Part shown: in pieces, positions 41,715 to 54,700 of the stretch
Numbering within the stretch: the stretch's first letter is position 1
Layout of the letters: every line of letters starts with the position of its first letter
Source: Enoplosus armatus
Lineage: Eukaryota; Chordata; Actinopteri; Centrarchiformes; Enoplosidae
Assembly (NCBI RefSeq): GCF_043641665.1
Contig: NC_092183.1
Coordinates: 25,755,492-25,819,491, forward strand
Reading direction: 5' to 3'
Length of the DNA: 64,000 nt
Program-made: the position numbers and the translations under genes
The notes under the pieces: generated by a model
What the model was told of the DNA's origin: nothing
What the model saw: the letters and a program-made list of their open reading frames with translations, nothing else
Databases searched by the model: none

Positions 41715-42000
41715 TGATTAGCTTAATTTAGCTAAAAATCTGGGAGCTAGGGGAAATAGCTAGCCTGCTTCTCTCCAAAGTTCAAAAATACAATATAACT
41801 TTTTTTATTTTGTGATTTTTCTACATTTCTGGAAAAACAAGATTGTTTAATAACTTCTTCAGTTAATTAGTGATCTTACAGGTGTCACGGTAGGTGTATT
41901 TCTGAACTTTGTGCAGAGCCAAGCTGTTTCCCCACGCTTCCAGTCTTTACGCTAGGCTAAGCTAATCGCCTCCTGGCTCCAGTTCCATACTGCGTGCTGC
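41715..42000. repeat. TIR element copy, 'TTAGCTTAGC' family (degenerate)
   Basis: It contains GATTAGCTTAATTTAGCT, AATAGCTAGCCTGCTTCTC, AGAGCCAAGCTGTTTCC and CAGTCTTTACGCTAGGCTAA then GCTAATCGCCTCCTGGCTCC, in the order found at 50271-50786. The outer ends are lost. Confidence 0.55.
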
Positions 42001-43420
42001 ACCCGCGCACTCCCGGCAGCATGGAAAGAGCAGGACAACCTCCTGTTATTCCCGACTTTTTTTTGACAGTCCCGCATTATTCCAAGATTAACCTCCACGG
42101 CTAGCATTGTTGTCACAGCATCTAAATAACCAAAATGAGTTTCTTCTGTCTGTCAGCAGAAAGCTTTTAACCGTATCTTGGTGCCAAAGTTGAGGCAACA
42201 TCTACAATCTTCACTGACCTGCACTGACCTAAAGAATACAGGCAATTGAACAAACGAGCAAGTTAAATACATACGTACACAACATATTGTTTCATCACAT
42301 TTACGAGCGCGAGCTTGACATGTATTGATATATAAGACAGACTGTAATGGGTGACTAGGATAAACTTTTAAAAATGCTGACTCCTGAGTATAATTTTAGG
42401 GGTCAGACAGAATAACTTTCCTTGCCTGCAGCTCCCTGTGGACATGACCATGAGAAACAGCTCCATGATTAAAGAGCAGTTTCAAAAAGAAGTGATAAGA
42501 ACGTCACTGTTCCAAGGGAGGATGGTTTTAGTGGTGCTGATAGCGCCGGTGCATCTGCTTTCTCCATCCTGCTACACGCTGATTCATTAAAGTTGTTCTT
42601 TATTCTGCGCCTCAAAGTGACAAGGCCAGTCACTCCTCGCCCTCCCTGAGATTTCTCCATTCACACCTGCACAGACGCCCAAGGAAAACATGAGCCGGGG
42701 GAGGCCTCGCCATCACATTTCATGACACCTGCACATTCAACACGCACTCCCACACACAGTATCTTCTCCTTCTGTTCTGATAACTTAATGCAGACTTGTC
42801 CACTGTCACGTGGAAAAAGTTCAGGGAGACATAAAGTTGCATATACACGTTCATTCTTGTGTCCAACTAGAAGTACAGCACCATACTTGAGGGGACCTTG
42901 AAATAACTCCAAATCCACCCTGTTTTGTTGATTGGTGGTGTTTTCTAACATCTAAAACATAGAAGACATCAAATCAATATGTTTCCACTGTAGCTTGCTC
43001 GAAGATAAATCTCTTTTTGCATTCAGTCCCCAAGGATACCACTTGCGGAGGTGCTATTTTGCAACAACATTAAGAATACAACATGTTTACAGCCTCAGTC
43101 ACCCAGAATTCGATGCAATGATAAACCTGTTGTGTTTTGAGCAAGAGTAGGTCTGCAATGATTTTAACGCTTGTTTGTATTCACAGACCTGTTCATCCTT
43201 GCCTGAGGGAAAGACGACTCAAAATCACTTGCCTGTGTCGCTGCTGTAATGTTTTCTATTCAATTCAAAGTTCGCTTCGGTCCTTCTGATTGAGCCCACA
43301 TTCTTCCCCTACATGATATTATTTTATGACAATGCCCTTATATAAACTGCTACATAGATTCATGAGTCAAGTCAATATGTGTCCATTTTGCATTCATAAA
43401 AGATGTCTTTCACCATCCCT

Positions 43421-43630
43421 TAAGTGAATAGTTTGACATTTTGGGAAATGCACTAATTGGCTTTCTAGCACCTCCAAAGCTCACTACAATTCGAACAAAA
43501 AAAAAAAAAAGCGTATAAATGACAATTTGGACAGAGCCAATCTAGCTATTTCCCTCTCTTTCCAGTCTTTGTGCCAAGCTAAGCTAACCAGCTGCTGTTA
43601 GGAGCTTCATATTAAGCGCACAGGTGTGAA
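43421..43630. repeat. TIR element copy, 'TTAGCTTAGC' family (internally deleted)
   Basis: It opens TAAGTGAATAGTTTGACATT then TTGGGAAATGCACT, and later has GACAGAGCCAATCTAGCTAT and CAGTCTTTGTGCCAAGCTAA. It is shorter than the 50271 copy, so the middle is deleted. An A-run lies at 43498-43510. Confidence 0.55.
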
Positions 43631-45547
43631 CTTCTCATCTGACTCTGCAAGACAGCCTGTCATTACATTACCCAGTGTCAAACTTTTGCTTGGTCCAATA
43701 TACACAGTTTAATATTGAATGTACTTACACTTTATTGTTAGCATACTTTTTTTTTTACTTATTGTCTGGTTTGTAATAGTTTCACGTTTAAAAGCCCACT
43801 AGAAAAGCATTGCGTACTGTATTGTTGAGTATCTTATGTTGCTTTCATTCCCAGTGTGTCAGTAAAGAAAATTCCTCATGCTCATCAGTCTCCTGGTGCA
43901 GTAGCTGTCTGTGTCCGCACTATGTATTCATTACTTTATGGTCTGTCCCGGGGGACTTAAAAGCACTGTCTAGTGTTCCTCCCTGGAGCTTTGCCCTCCA
44001 CGGTGCACAGCGCGGTCCTCTACCTCTCCCTGATGAGAGAGGAGCCTGGTGGACGAGCGCCAGCAGACTGCGTCGTAGCACTCCCATCTATTTCTATCTC
44101 TCTGTGGTCTGGCTGCGGCTCAGGCTGACCCACAGCCTTTCTAATTTGGTGATGAGCTGTAAAGTGACCTGCCTGCCCCCACGGCCGGGCGGCTGGAGCG
44201 AGACTGGGATTCCAGGGATTTCCTTACCATGGCAGTCTCTTGGGTTGGATGGATGATACTGTATACACACCCCAACCCTGTCACGGCACCCCACCCTCCT
44301 CTTTCTCCTCCTCAGAACCCCCCCCGCCCTCCCTGCCCATGGGTAAGCGGAGATGCCAGGAATAATTGATGATGATGTAGCCATGGTATCTGTCCAGGCA
44401 GGGCAGCAGACACTTTCTCCCACCTCCTGCTGAGGGGTTACTGTCCTGCCACCTCCATTTGCACTAATTGGTTTAAACTCACTGCTGCTCTACAACTGAG
44501 ACTCACCCTTTCCATGTATGTCATTAAGTGCTTATGTATTTCATCGAGCCCATTAGTGAATTAGATACACTGGTAATCCTCCACTCTAAATCCAAAATAT
44601 TGTATGTCTCGTTTAGTATAATTTGAGCACAGTATGTCCAGAAGGTAAGAATGTCATTCAAGTGGTTTCACATGTACATTAAAATTCATGTGCTGCACCC
44701 TAGTAAATACACCAAATACTATGGCTGGGGTGAGGCCTTGATGAAGGCTGCCTCGGCCAAAAATCACTTGCCCAAATAAATTCACGTGTACCCAAAATAT
44801 TAATCCTCCCTGCTTTTTAAAGTTAAATGAGTTCTATCCTTAATCTTTGAGGGTTTTTTTTTTGTTGGTTGGACAAATAGATTATTTGGGTTTCTGACCC
44901 ACTGTGCTCTACATGCTATGCACCTTCTCCCACTGAGGCATCCCATACTCCTTATTGTTTCATTTCAGAGTGCTGGGGGACTGTCTGACTCTAATCCACG
45001 GCCACAGAAGAGGTTTAAAACACTCTGGTTTCACCTAATCTTCCAGCTCAGACCTAGCCGAGCTTGAAACCCGCTTTCTCCATGATAGGAATGGACAAAT
45101 AAAGGTCTCTCCCAGCCCTCCCATGAAAGGGCCCTGTGTGCTCTGTGGATTATGGCCCTGTGTTTTCTCTGTCTCTCTTTCTCCATTAGACTGAAAAGGA
45201 TGAAAAAAAAATAAAGACTCTCCTGTTCGTGCAGTATTGTAAGGCTTTGCAAGTTCTATAGTTATCGTTTGGATGGTTTTGTAGGTAGTCAGAGTGTTTA
45301 GAAGCCCATTATAGACATAGTCGGAATTTAAAAGAAGAATGAAGGTTTTTTTTGAGTCTGAGTTGTCCAGTGACAATCAAACAGTCATCATAATCAGATG
45401 TTAAGGCCTATATCAGAGTTCTGTGCTGCTCTTTATTTATCCTACCTGCACCTACCTATTTATTTTTGTAGCCTAATGTTTAATCTTGAAAGAGATACCT
45501 CCTATTAGAAATACCCAGATGCACAACTCCTTGAAAAATGGAAGTGA

Positions 45548-45548
<1 letters not shown>

Positions 45549-45608
<60 letters not shown>
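45549..45608. repeat. (CA)n microsatellite
   Basis: About 30 uninterrupted CA dinucleotides in the txnrd2-gnb1l spacer. Confidence 0.95.
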
Positions 45609-45610
<2 letters not shown>

Positions 45611-48538
45611 CAGGGAGTCATACCAGTGGGGAGAGAAAGCTACAAGCTGAGCAGAGAGAGAGAGACAGGGAGCGCTGACTCTTCTATACAGGCACTTTCA
45701 TGGACAGCTCATCTGCTGTAAATAGAGGTCCTTCAGGTCCTACGCGTGTTTTGAATCCCCTCCTTGCTAGCTGGGTCTTTCTGACAACTGTCAAAACGTC
45801 GGTGTCTCACTGAGTTTTTTTTTAAGTTTTCTGAAAGCTTCTTTTTTACTACAGTGACACCACGTTACCCGGCGTTAACGCCTGTCACGTAATAACAAGG
45901 TATATGTGTTGTTTGTAGCTGTTGTTGTAGGTAGTTGCTAGCTTGTTGCTAGCTTGTTGCTAACCTTCTTCTTGATAACAAGTGCTTATAGATGTAAGTT
46001 GTAGCCTTATCTTTTCTGCTTTCAGCCCAACACTTTAGTTAATGCTTACGCTTCAGCTTGGTAACTAATGAAGACCGCTGTGAGTATAATTAAGCCCTGA
46101 TAACGCCCAGTAGAGTCGCATGTAGAAACGAGCATGCCAAACTCCATTCAAAACTGCGGCTGTTAAACGATCATTTCCACAGTTCTCAGCTCCGCTTGTC
46201 GTACATATCCCTTGTGTCCCTTTTGGATTGTTTGCGTCAGCAATACAAAGCAAATTGATCTTATTATAACGTTGTGACTCGTAGGCTAGTCGACTTAAGA
46301 ATACTAGACAACAGTAAATGAAAATATGGAAGTAACAGACAATGAGTCTGTATGTAATATAAGAACAAAACCAGAGCAGTTAGCAGGGCGTATTATCATG
46401 AAAGTTGAGCTTAATTTAAAATAGTGCTGCTTGTGAATCCAATAGGGCTATATGATGACTCTCACCATTATTAAACGGCAGTGAGGTACATGCCTGCCAA
46501 TTTCCAAAGCAACAGAAACTGCCTAATTTTTGAATGAAGTTTTGCGTGACTGATAGATAAGCACATGACATGTCTTGGAAGTTGCTGCAATGCAACCTAA
46601 TTTAGGAATAAAGGTGTGTGTGTGGCAGATCCAAGTCCAGATGCAAATGTAAAATGTAAAAGCCAATTTAAATGATTGCGCCACCTTGATGGAGGTATGC
46701 ATTGTGTGCTTTTTGGTTATGAAATTGATCATGGAGCGCCTGTATCCAGCTCACAGTATATCCCAAAAATAATGCACAAATGCTTAGAGTTGTACTACTT
46801 TTGGTTTTGTTCAGCTTGCCCTTTTATAGGAGCTTTTTAAATTCGGTAGGAGAGTTCTGGCTGAACTCCGGAAGCTGTTCACCATGTACAAATACAAATA
46901 GTTAGCGCTCTGTCAAACCTTTCACAGTCCATTACTTAGTCTTCATGCAATCACTCATCGCCCCCCTGAAGATGACTGACAGTTGTAACACTAGGGGATG
47001 TTCTGTTTGACAAAGTGTAACATCTTGTTGTCGTCCGTGTTCTTTATCCCCTGTTGCATGATGTCTTATTTGGACTGTGGCACAATTAACATGCATTTGT
47101 TTTCATACCTTCGCTGCATGGACAGCAAAATCCCTATAAATCTGATTTCCATCACACCCCTAATGCATGGAGATGTATGGCGACACTTGAGCTGTCGACT
47201 CTCTTGTGTCCCTTTATCCTCCAGTGTCCAGGTAAATGAACTCATGGAGGAAATGGGTGATAATGCAAACAGATAAGGCTCCTGGCACCTGTTGACCACA
47301 GTCAGGACCTCCTAAAACAGGACCCTCTGACACAGTGCTCCATCAGTGCCTGCCTCAATGACACCCACAAGGCATTTAACTCTTATCTGCTATGGCCCCT
47401 GCTTAGCATTCACGCCATTCACGCGAACAATGCCACCTCTTCCCACTCATTGGATCTGTGACTGACAGTGGGTGTTGGTGCGCTTGTGTCTGACTTCAGC
47501 CTCTATCTGACGCTGGGCTGTTTATCCAGTCCAGATAACCCCACCAAGACACAATAAAGGGCGTGTGTCTTCCTCGCCACTTCCCATGTTGTTTGTCTAA
47601 CTGGACTTTTATAATAGACCTCGCTCTCTATTTGGAACGTTGGTTTCCTCCTCAGAAGGATCTGTATTAGTTGGGGGAGGGTTAGGGCAGGAGGGCTGAC
47701 TACTGATCGTAGGGCTGGCTCACCACCCACTGACCAGCCAGCGAGGTGGAAATGCCCCCTTGGCGAGACGGTGAAAAGCAGGGAACCAGCAGATAAGACC
47801 ATTGCCTGTGATAAACAGCTGAATGACTAATAGCTGAGGCATGATGTGGCAGCAATGGATGGATTTTGGGTCTTTTTTTTTTGAAGTTGGCAAAGATGTT
47901 ACAGAAAAAAGAAAGAAATCCTATTGGTTTGAAAGGTTATGAAGTTGGCTTTTCATTGGAAGGCCTATCTAGAATGCAGCTTTTGAGTTATGTGTAATCT
48001 ACTTTCATTTTTCATCATGCAGCTCAGATCTCATATTTGACGAGGCTGATATCAGCAGGGGATCTCGGGATCCCATGCCTCCATAATGGCTCCTGTGAAG
48101 CTGGGGCATTATAAAGCTTCTATAATAAACCCCTGTGATCAGTATATCCCTCCCTTTCTGCTCTTATTTATGAATGGCAGAATTTGACAAGGGGGGCAGC
48201 TCAGGTGGGTAGCTGCCGATCACATGATACCAGCACTAAAGAGCCAAGTGAGGAATGTGGACAGGACTCTCCCTTCACCTCAACTCAAAAAAAAAAACTT
48301 TGATGCCCCATATCATAACGAATACCCTCTCTGCCCCCTCCCTCCTCAATCCCTCATATGTGCAGCGATGTTGAGGAGGGGAACGAGGGCTGCAGTCGAG
48401 AGGAGAGGGGGGGGGTTGCACAGATAGTGGCTACGTTTGATCTGAAGGTCGCCAGCCCCTTGCTGGTGTTGAGAGATTCTTGGCGGACGAGGCTGGCTCT
48501 TATTTAATAACATGAAGGGGAAGCGGACCTTTCTCTCA

Positions 48539-48554
48539 TAATTAGGCCTAATTA
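48539..48554. promoter_or_regulatory. 16-bp palindrome of paired TAATTA homeodomain sites
   Basis: TAATTAGGCCTAATTA is a perfect palindrome with a homeodomain-type core in each half. Around it lie TTATTTAATAA, CCTTTATCC and CTTATCTG. No binding data; function is inferred. Confidence 0.35.
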
Positions 48555-50270
48555 CCCAGTAGGTGTGGACAGACGGCCCAAGAAGAGACAAACTGCCTTT
48601 ATCCACGGACTTAGAGTCAGATTACCCCAGAGCTGTCTTATCTGTTACAGGGCCAGCAGGAGCCTCAGTCCTCCTCTCCTGCCTCTTCCCACTGGCTCCC
48701 ATATCCAGCTCGAGGTATATTAGTCAGTCAGTCTGATTTATTATGCCCTGTCCAAGACACACAAGTTTCATTAAGCCTAGCTAGTTACCCCATTCTGTAA
48801 TTTTCCCTGTGGACATTTTTAATAAGGAAGTTCACTGACCTATTGGTCTGTATGTTATCTGTTGCTCAATCACTTTATGTAAGCTTCTTAGGTTCATTAA
48901 AACGGCTGGGTGCAGAGAATCTTTGAAATCTGAGGAGAGTTAGAGACAAGTTACTTGTCCTTGAGGATCTTTGAGGATCACATTTATCCCAGCTACATAC
49001 TGCCTCTGCTCCTCCAAGGTATCTTTGCTTTCACTAGAGATGGGGGTTTTTTTTCTGTCAAACATACAAACTTGACAAGTGAGGGGCTTGATTGTTTGCT
49101 GTCTTTGTTTGCAAGGAACAATTTGAGGGTCCTTGCAAATAGGACTGAGTGACATCCTGCCACCGTTTTGTTTGTTTACAGTGTCCGTCTCTCCCTTCCT
49201 GAGCTGCCTGCATGTTTGTATTTGGGTTTGCGGGTGACTCACTTGCAGCCACCACAACAGACCCATTGTTGGGGGCAATTCAGACGGTGGAAATGCTGAT
49301 GCCTGGAAAACAGAAGGAGCGGTCCACTGGGGAGGTAGCGGCAGGAGAAAGTTGCCATTATGCTCATCTTTTGGATATATTTTGCAGTCCCCAAGTGACA
49401 GCTCCATCACTGTCCCCAATTGTTGTCTGTGATTGGCAGTGAGCAGCGGAAAGTCTCACAGCCCCTGGCCTTGAGACAATGAAAACAGCCGGTTTCAGAC
49501 GGCTGTGTCCGTGACTCACAGCCACATGCAGGCCCGCCGCATCAGGACAATAAGGGACGCTTAATCCACCTGTTATCAGGGTGAGCCTCACCCTGTCACA
49601 TACTCACACAGGCACAGGACTCTGGCTCAGGAATGCAGCCTTACCCACCCATTCACAGGAGAAGCAGCTTAACGGCGATGGACCCTCACAAAAACACTGT
49701 TGACGGGTTTTTGCCATTTTCTTCATACCACACAAAAACAAGTTTGTACAGTTGTTGGCCAAAGGGTTTCCTGTTGGTTTAGTTCAGAGATATGAGCGAT
49801 ACCTTACGGTCAATATCTTGTGCAAACAGCCACAGCTTGAACCATTTCAAATGCAAACCTATTATTGTCATGTTACATGTTTGGAGGGATGATAACGCTA
49901 TCGTTTCTATAGTGAGCAGTGGGGGGAAAAAATGCTCCAGTTTGAGAGCATGCAGTACGTCTCTCCTATAGCGGTAAATTGATAGTAAAGCCGACGTGTT
50001 GACTGTTTCCTTGTGAGTCCATCAGACTGCAGCGTTGTGTCCTTAATTAGGCAGGCTGGTCAAGGGTCTCTGCCTCTTCGCTTCACAGATTCACATGGAC
50101 AATTTAACCACTAACCTCCTGAAATGAGTTGCTCCTGAATGCCTCAGGCTCCAGTTTCAGCGTCTGCTGATCGCAGGGAGCAAGGGTTATGATAAGTAAA
50201 AGTGGGGGCGGGGGGGGGGGGGGCTCGTTAACTCAGATGACCTAAAATATATAGTTGCTGACATTGTGCT

Positions 50271-50786
50271 AGAATTGTTCGACATTTTTGGAAACACACT
50301 TACCCCTTTTCTTGCTGGACTTAGATGAGAAGATTGATACCACTCTCACATGTGAGAGCTTGAGTCAGGAGACAGTTAGCTTAGCTTAGCACAGAGGTAA
50401 AACATGGGGAAACCGCTAACCTGGCTTTGTCCAGATGGAAGCACACTAATCAACACATTATGTCCTGTTTTTTTTGTGTTGTTTTTTTTAAACTAAAGTT
50501 TAACAAGTTGTGGTTCTGTGCTGGGCTATTTCTTCCTGGAGTATCTGCAAGTATCACTTTGTTTTTTGTACAGATTAAACAAATGAAATTTAGAGGTACG
50601 GGTACCTGGATTTTTAGGCCGAGCCAGGCTAGTCTGTTTGCCCCTGTTCCCATTCTTTATGCTAAGCTAAGCTAATCGTCTCCTAGCTCCAGCTCCATAT
50701 TGAACGGAATGATATATGATATAATCTAACTCTCTGCAAGAAGGCAAATAGACGTATTTCCCAGAATGTCAAAGTATTCTTTTAAG
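50271..50786. repeat. TIR element, most complete 'TTAGCTTAGC' copy
   Basis: The left end (AGAATTGTTCGACATTTTTG) matches the reverse complement of the right end (AAGAATACTTTGACATTCTG). Between them are GTTAGCTTAGCTTAGC, CTAACCTGGCTTTGTCC and ATGCTAAGCTAAGCTAATCG. There is no coding capacity, so it is probably a non-autonomous DNA transposon common in fish. Confidence 0.65.
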
Positions 50787-51577
50787 GTAAAGCCAGCTTG
50801 CATGTATTCTTGTGCGCGACTAAGTGTGGTTAGGCTGATCTCTTTGTAAAAGTCATATTTCCAATTTGTTCTGGTGTAGTTGGTGTTGTTGTTGTTATTG
50901 TTGTTTTTTTTTTCCCTAAAAAATGTCAAACGGGTTCAAGCCGTCTGTGATTCGAAACATGATAAGCAGTTTAGAAAATGGTTGTATATTAGCCTTTTGA
51001 AGCCAAACACCAAGAGTCACTTGTGATTGTGCCGCAATGTAATGTTGACGCATCATTTCCTTGCAGCATACCTGCGGTCGGTTGGGTTTCCTCGGCTGCC
51101 CGGCCTACAAACGACATAAAAGCCTGGGCTGTTGCCTCTGCCTCTGGGACAACGGCTGTTGATCACAAGAGGACTGAGAAGCCTGAATCTCTGTCTGTTT
51201 ACTGTAATTAAGCTGTCGGGTTGTGATTTATGACGTATTGAGTAAGAGAGGTGTTATCATGTAGACTGGAAGGAGGAAGACAGAGAGCCAAAGGGTTTGT
51301 AGCTGCAAACAATAGAGAAAGCACCGACAGTGCATTAAACACAACTGTCTGCTGCGTGGAAGAGAAAGGCTTCCAGGCAAAATGGAGCTCCTTTCTGACA
51401 GTCTTTGCTCCGTGTTTGCGCACAAACAAAATGAGATGGAGTTTAGGCCTACACTTAACTTTCATCTTACTGTATTCTTCTTAGCACTTCTGCTGAAATG
51501 GCACAGTGTGTTTTTTTTATTTATCAGTCACAGGAGTTACTGTTAGTTACTCTCTTTTCTTGTTGTCTGTGTTTCAG

Positions 51578-51639
51578 TGGGTGTCATGACATGGGTCCGC
51601 GGCCTCCTTGCATCCATACGTTGATTGCATGACCCAGGG
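51578..51639 (+). promoter_or_regulatory. gnb1l: gnb1l 5' leader in first coding exon, with upstream ATGs
   Basis: A TTGTTGTCTGTGTTTCAG acceptor at 51560-51577 suggests that the first coding exon is preceded by an unseen non-coding exon. The 62-base leader holds three ATGs out of frame with the main start: 51586 (stop 51622-51624), 51591 (stop 51630-51632) and 51629 (overlaps the main ATG, stop 51674-51676). They could lower translation. The leader boundary is inferred. Confidence 0.5.
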
Positions 51640-51749
51640 ATGTCTCGTCCTGCTCCGCCCCCCATCTACACCCTGAGGGGGGCTGGCGGGCCCCTCAACA
51701 CCCTCCACTTTAGCTGCCGTGGCGGGGACACTCCCCTCCTTTTTTCTGG
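51640..51749 (+). CDS. gnb1l: gnb1l first coding exon
   Basis: It encodes MSRPAPPPIYTLRGAGGPLN and TLHFSCRGGDTPLLFS, then two bases of Gly at a GTGAGT donor. The LRG...LHF...LLFSG pattern is the first WD blade of GNB1L. Confidence 0.93.
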
Positions 51750-54700
51750 GTGAGTCATTTGTCTCAACATTCATATTTTGACTCTTTATCTTCCTCAGAC
51801 AGTGAAGTTTTTTTTGTTTATGGCTTCCTTGTTTTGTTAAGAGTTATGTTGTGAGTTTCCTAATTTAGTGCTTCATTAAGTCCATCATAAGAGACACACT
51901 GTGTGTGATAAGCAGATACCAAGCCAGCCAATCAGGATTCCCTTCTGTTTTAAAAACGGTTCCAGAGTTTGGGTGTGTAAGGCCAGCTGTTAAAGCACCA
52001 CACGCCGAAAGCTTCAGTGTTATTTCTGTATTTGTTGGAGAGCAAATGTGAATATTTGGTATTTTCTTTCTATCGGGTGTCGGTGAGAGCAGAGCAGTGC
52101 TGTGTGATATGTTGCATGTACTGTATGAGTGATGTAAACAGCATCCTGTTGGGTTTTACAGGTCAGAGAAGGGTGCAATCCATATCTGGAACCTAAACAC
52201 CAGGAGGGCGCAGAGGATTGTAGAAGGTCATTCTGGGAGCTCAGTCATCTGGGTCAGCACGCTGCAGGCGACAGATACCCTCATCAGGTGAGGATGACGG
52301 GTCTCTTAACTTCCTGATAAGATGTCTTATTCATCTTTCTCTCACTGTTACTGCTAGAGCATTTGGGAAAGTGAAATATTATTTGTACTTGGGATGTTGT
52401 TAACTACAAATGTATGGTTTTCTTTTTCAATAAGCTTTTCAATAGAGCCTGTGGGGATAACATGATTTAATAGCATGTGTTTTGAGATGACAGCCAGTAA
52501 TATGTGTTTTGAAATCTGCAAATAACTGCAGCTTTTGTCTGTTTTTGTCCTGTCTGTTGGTGGAGCAGTCAGGGACGGGACATGCAGGTCTGTCTGTGGG
52601 ATCTGAGCGGAGGTCGTAGTGAGGTGGTGGATTCTCTGTGGACCGGCAGCGTTGGATTCTGTCAGTGCTCCTTGCTGGAGACGAGCCCCGGGACGTTTCT
52701 GCTGGCCTTCGCGGGACAACAGACAGAGGAGGTTAGACGTCAGGAAACTTTAAATTCCCTGTTAGTGGGGATGTGAATGTGTGCAAAGTGTAGCCCATTT
52801 ATAAATTAGCGAGAAATCCATTTTGTATCCTGCCTCTCACCCAGGATGAAAAGGATTAGTGCATATAAGAGACGCAGAGAATGCCACTTTTCAAGCTAAA
52901 CGTTCACCAAAACTGCACATTCCCTGTGGAGTTTTACGCTTCAGTTTGGGGTTAATGGCCTGGAATAATGACAATATCAATAAGTTATCAATAAGTTCAT
53001 ATGTATACTTCTGCCAAATGTTGCAGTTTTAAATTCAGGTGAAGGGCTTTCCTCAGGCAGCCATTATAAAACTGATAAATACTACAATATGTATGGCTCA
53101 GTTTTCATTTTTTTACTTGTATGGTCTTTAGATATTTGAGAATAGTTTTCCATTTTAATGAGGGGAAATGAAGTGTCCACTGGCACATGTTGCTCTATGT
53201 TGAGCAGGAGGAAACATCCTTGAATGTATTGGCAGGTGGGAGGTGGGATGGTTAATTGGTTAAACAGTCTGACTTGAGTATAAAAAATGCCAACCTGTAT
53301 GAGCCTGGCCAGACTTGCTGTTGTCAGTTTGCTGGATTGACTTTAAGTATTCTCACATATTTGTGGCTTTTAGCCCTGTTTAGTAAGTTACTGGAAAATT
53401 GGTCCCACAGCAAGAGTTCCAACATCAAACCCCTGTCTTCTTTTTTTTCTTTTTCCTGTTACCACACTGTGACTGTTTGCATGCCCTCTGAGCCATAAAT
53501 ATGAGATGACTTGAATGCAATCGGGTGTAATATTTTCAGCCGATCGTCGATGAATCAACAGCCAGGGACTGTCAAACAGCAATCTAAACGGCATCATTAA
53601 CAAACCAGCCTTCATGTCATGAGTCAGCATGCACATTGCAAGGATAGGAACTTAATGCCAGCCACCAGCTAAATGTCGGTTCATGTTGGCTTTGATTAGC
53701 AACATGCCATTCAGTGAATCAGAACTGCTACTCTGGCTGATGAAATAGTCGAAAGTGGCTGTTTACATTTTTGATGTGTGACTGGGTTAAAAAGAGAGTT
53801 TCCCAGGCCTGCAGAGATTGCGCACTGAATTGAAAGTTCTGTCTGCACAGCGTGTCTCGAAGTTAATGCTCGACGCCCACGAGGATGGGGAGAGGGCAGC
53901 CAGCGCTCCAGCCATCTTTTATTGCCTCCAGATTCATGTTACTTGCTCCACTGTGGAGGAGCCACACTTGAAAGGGACAGAGCAGTCACCTGATCCAGCC
54001 AAACGTGCCTCTGTTAACCCCAGTCCAGCGGGCCAGGCATCAGGGCGCCTGTGACTCCCAGCACCTCAATAATGCCATTGTCCCAACAGACACAGACAGA
54101 CAGAAACACACACACCCATACAAGTTGGACCAAAACAGACCACAGCCGATTTTGTCACCCGGTCTCCCCACCCCATTCCACAGACACAACTGGCCAAGAT
54201 GAATGCTTATCATTTATCCGCTACAAAAAACACCCACATAAATGCATTCCCCCACGAAACAATACATATGCACTTGCCTCAAAACCTGCACAATGGCGTG
54301 ATTTAGTGCCATAGGCAATATGCAGGTACGTCAATATTTAGGTATGTAACCAAGAAAACAGAATAACAGTTTCCTTCTTCTTCTCTAGCTATTTCTGGTG
54401 GTTTTACTGTTTACTGCTCACAGGGAGATTCCTGCCAGCAGATTGCTGCCATGGCAGGAACATTAATTAATAGTGTGGGTGTTTTATTTATGGGCAGCGT
54501 GATGCCACACAAGAACAGTGATCACCTGAGGCACAGAGAAGTCTTTAAAGGCCTTCTTTGTCAGGCACGCAGAGGTAAACACGCAGGACAGATGTGGCCT
54601 AGCGCTAAAATACAGATCGCTCCCTTAAAGGGCTGTTTAATCTGAGGCCTAATGAGGACGAATATGCGGATCATCAGCACGGAGGAAGTCGAAGGAATGA

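Larger units (their letters stand above)
35816..51577. other. txnrd2-gnb1l spacer (15.8 kb)
   Basis: No coding gene recognised on either strand. It contains four copies of a TTAGCTTAGC-type inverted-repeat element, a diverged dispersed repeat, several microsatellites, G-runs (36175-36187, 50207-50223) and stretches rich in GATA, TEAD and TAATTA motifs (38.7-38.9, 47.2-47.5, 48.0-48.7 kb) that look like candidate enhancers. A non-coding first exon and promoter of gnb1l probably lie here but were not located. Confidence 0.6.

Noticed and set aside
43810..44256. 148-codon ORF on the + strand
   Set aside because: No family resemblance, no splice context or conserved motif; chance open frame in GC-richer DNA.
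48940..49419. 159-codon ORF on the - strand
   Set aside because: No recognisable domain and biased composition; judged chance.
53620..53629. MAF/NF-E2-like TGAGTCAGCA as a redox-response element
   Set aside because: A single 10-base match in a gnb1l intron, far from the txnrd2 promoter; expected by chance in 64 kb of this kind.
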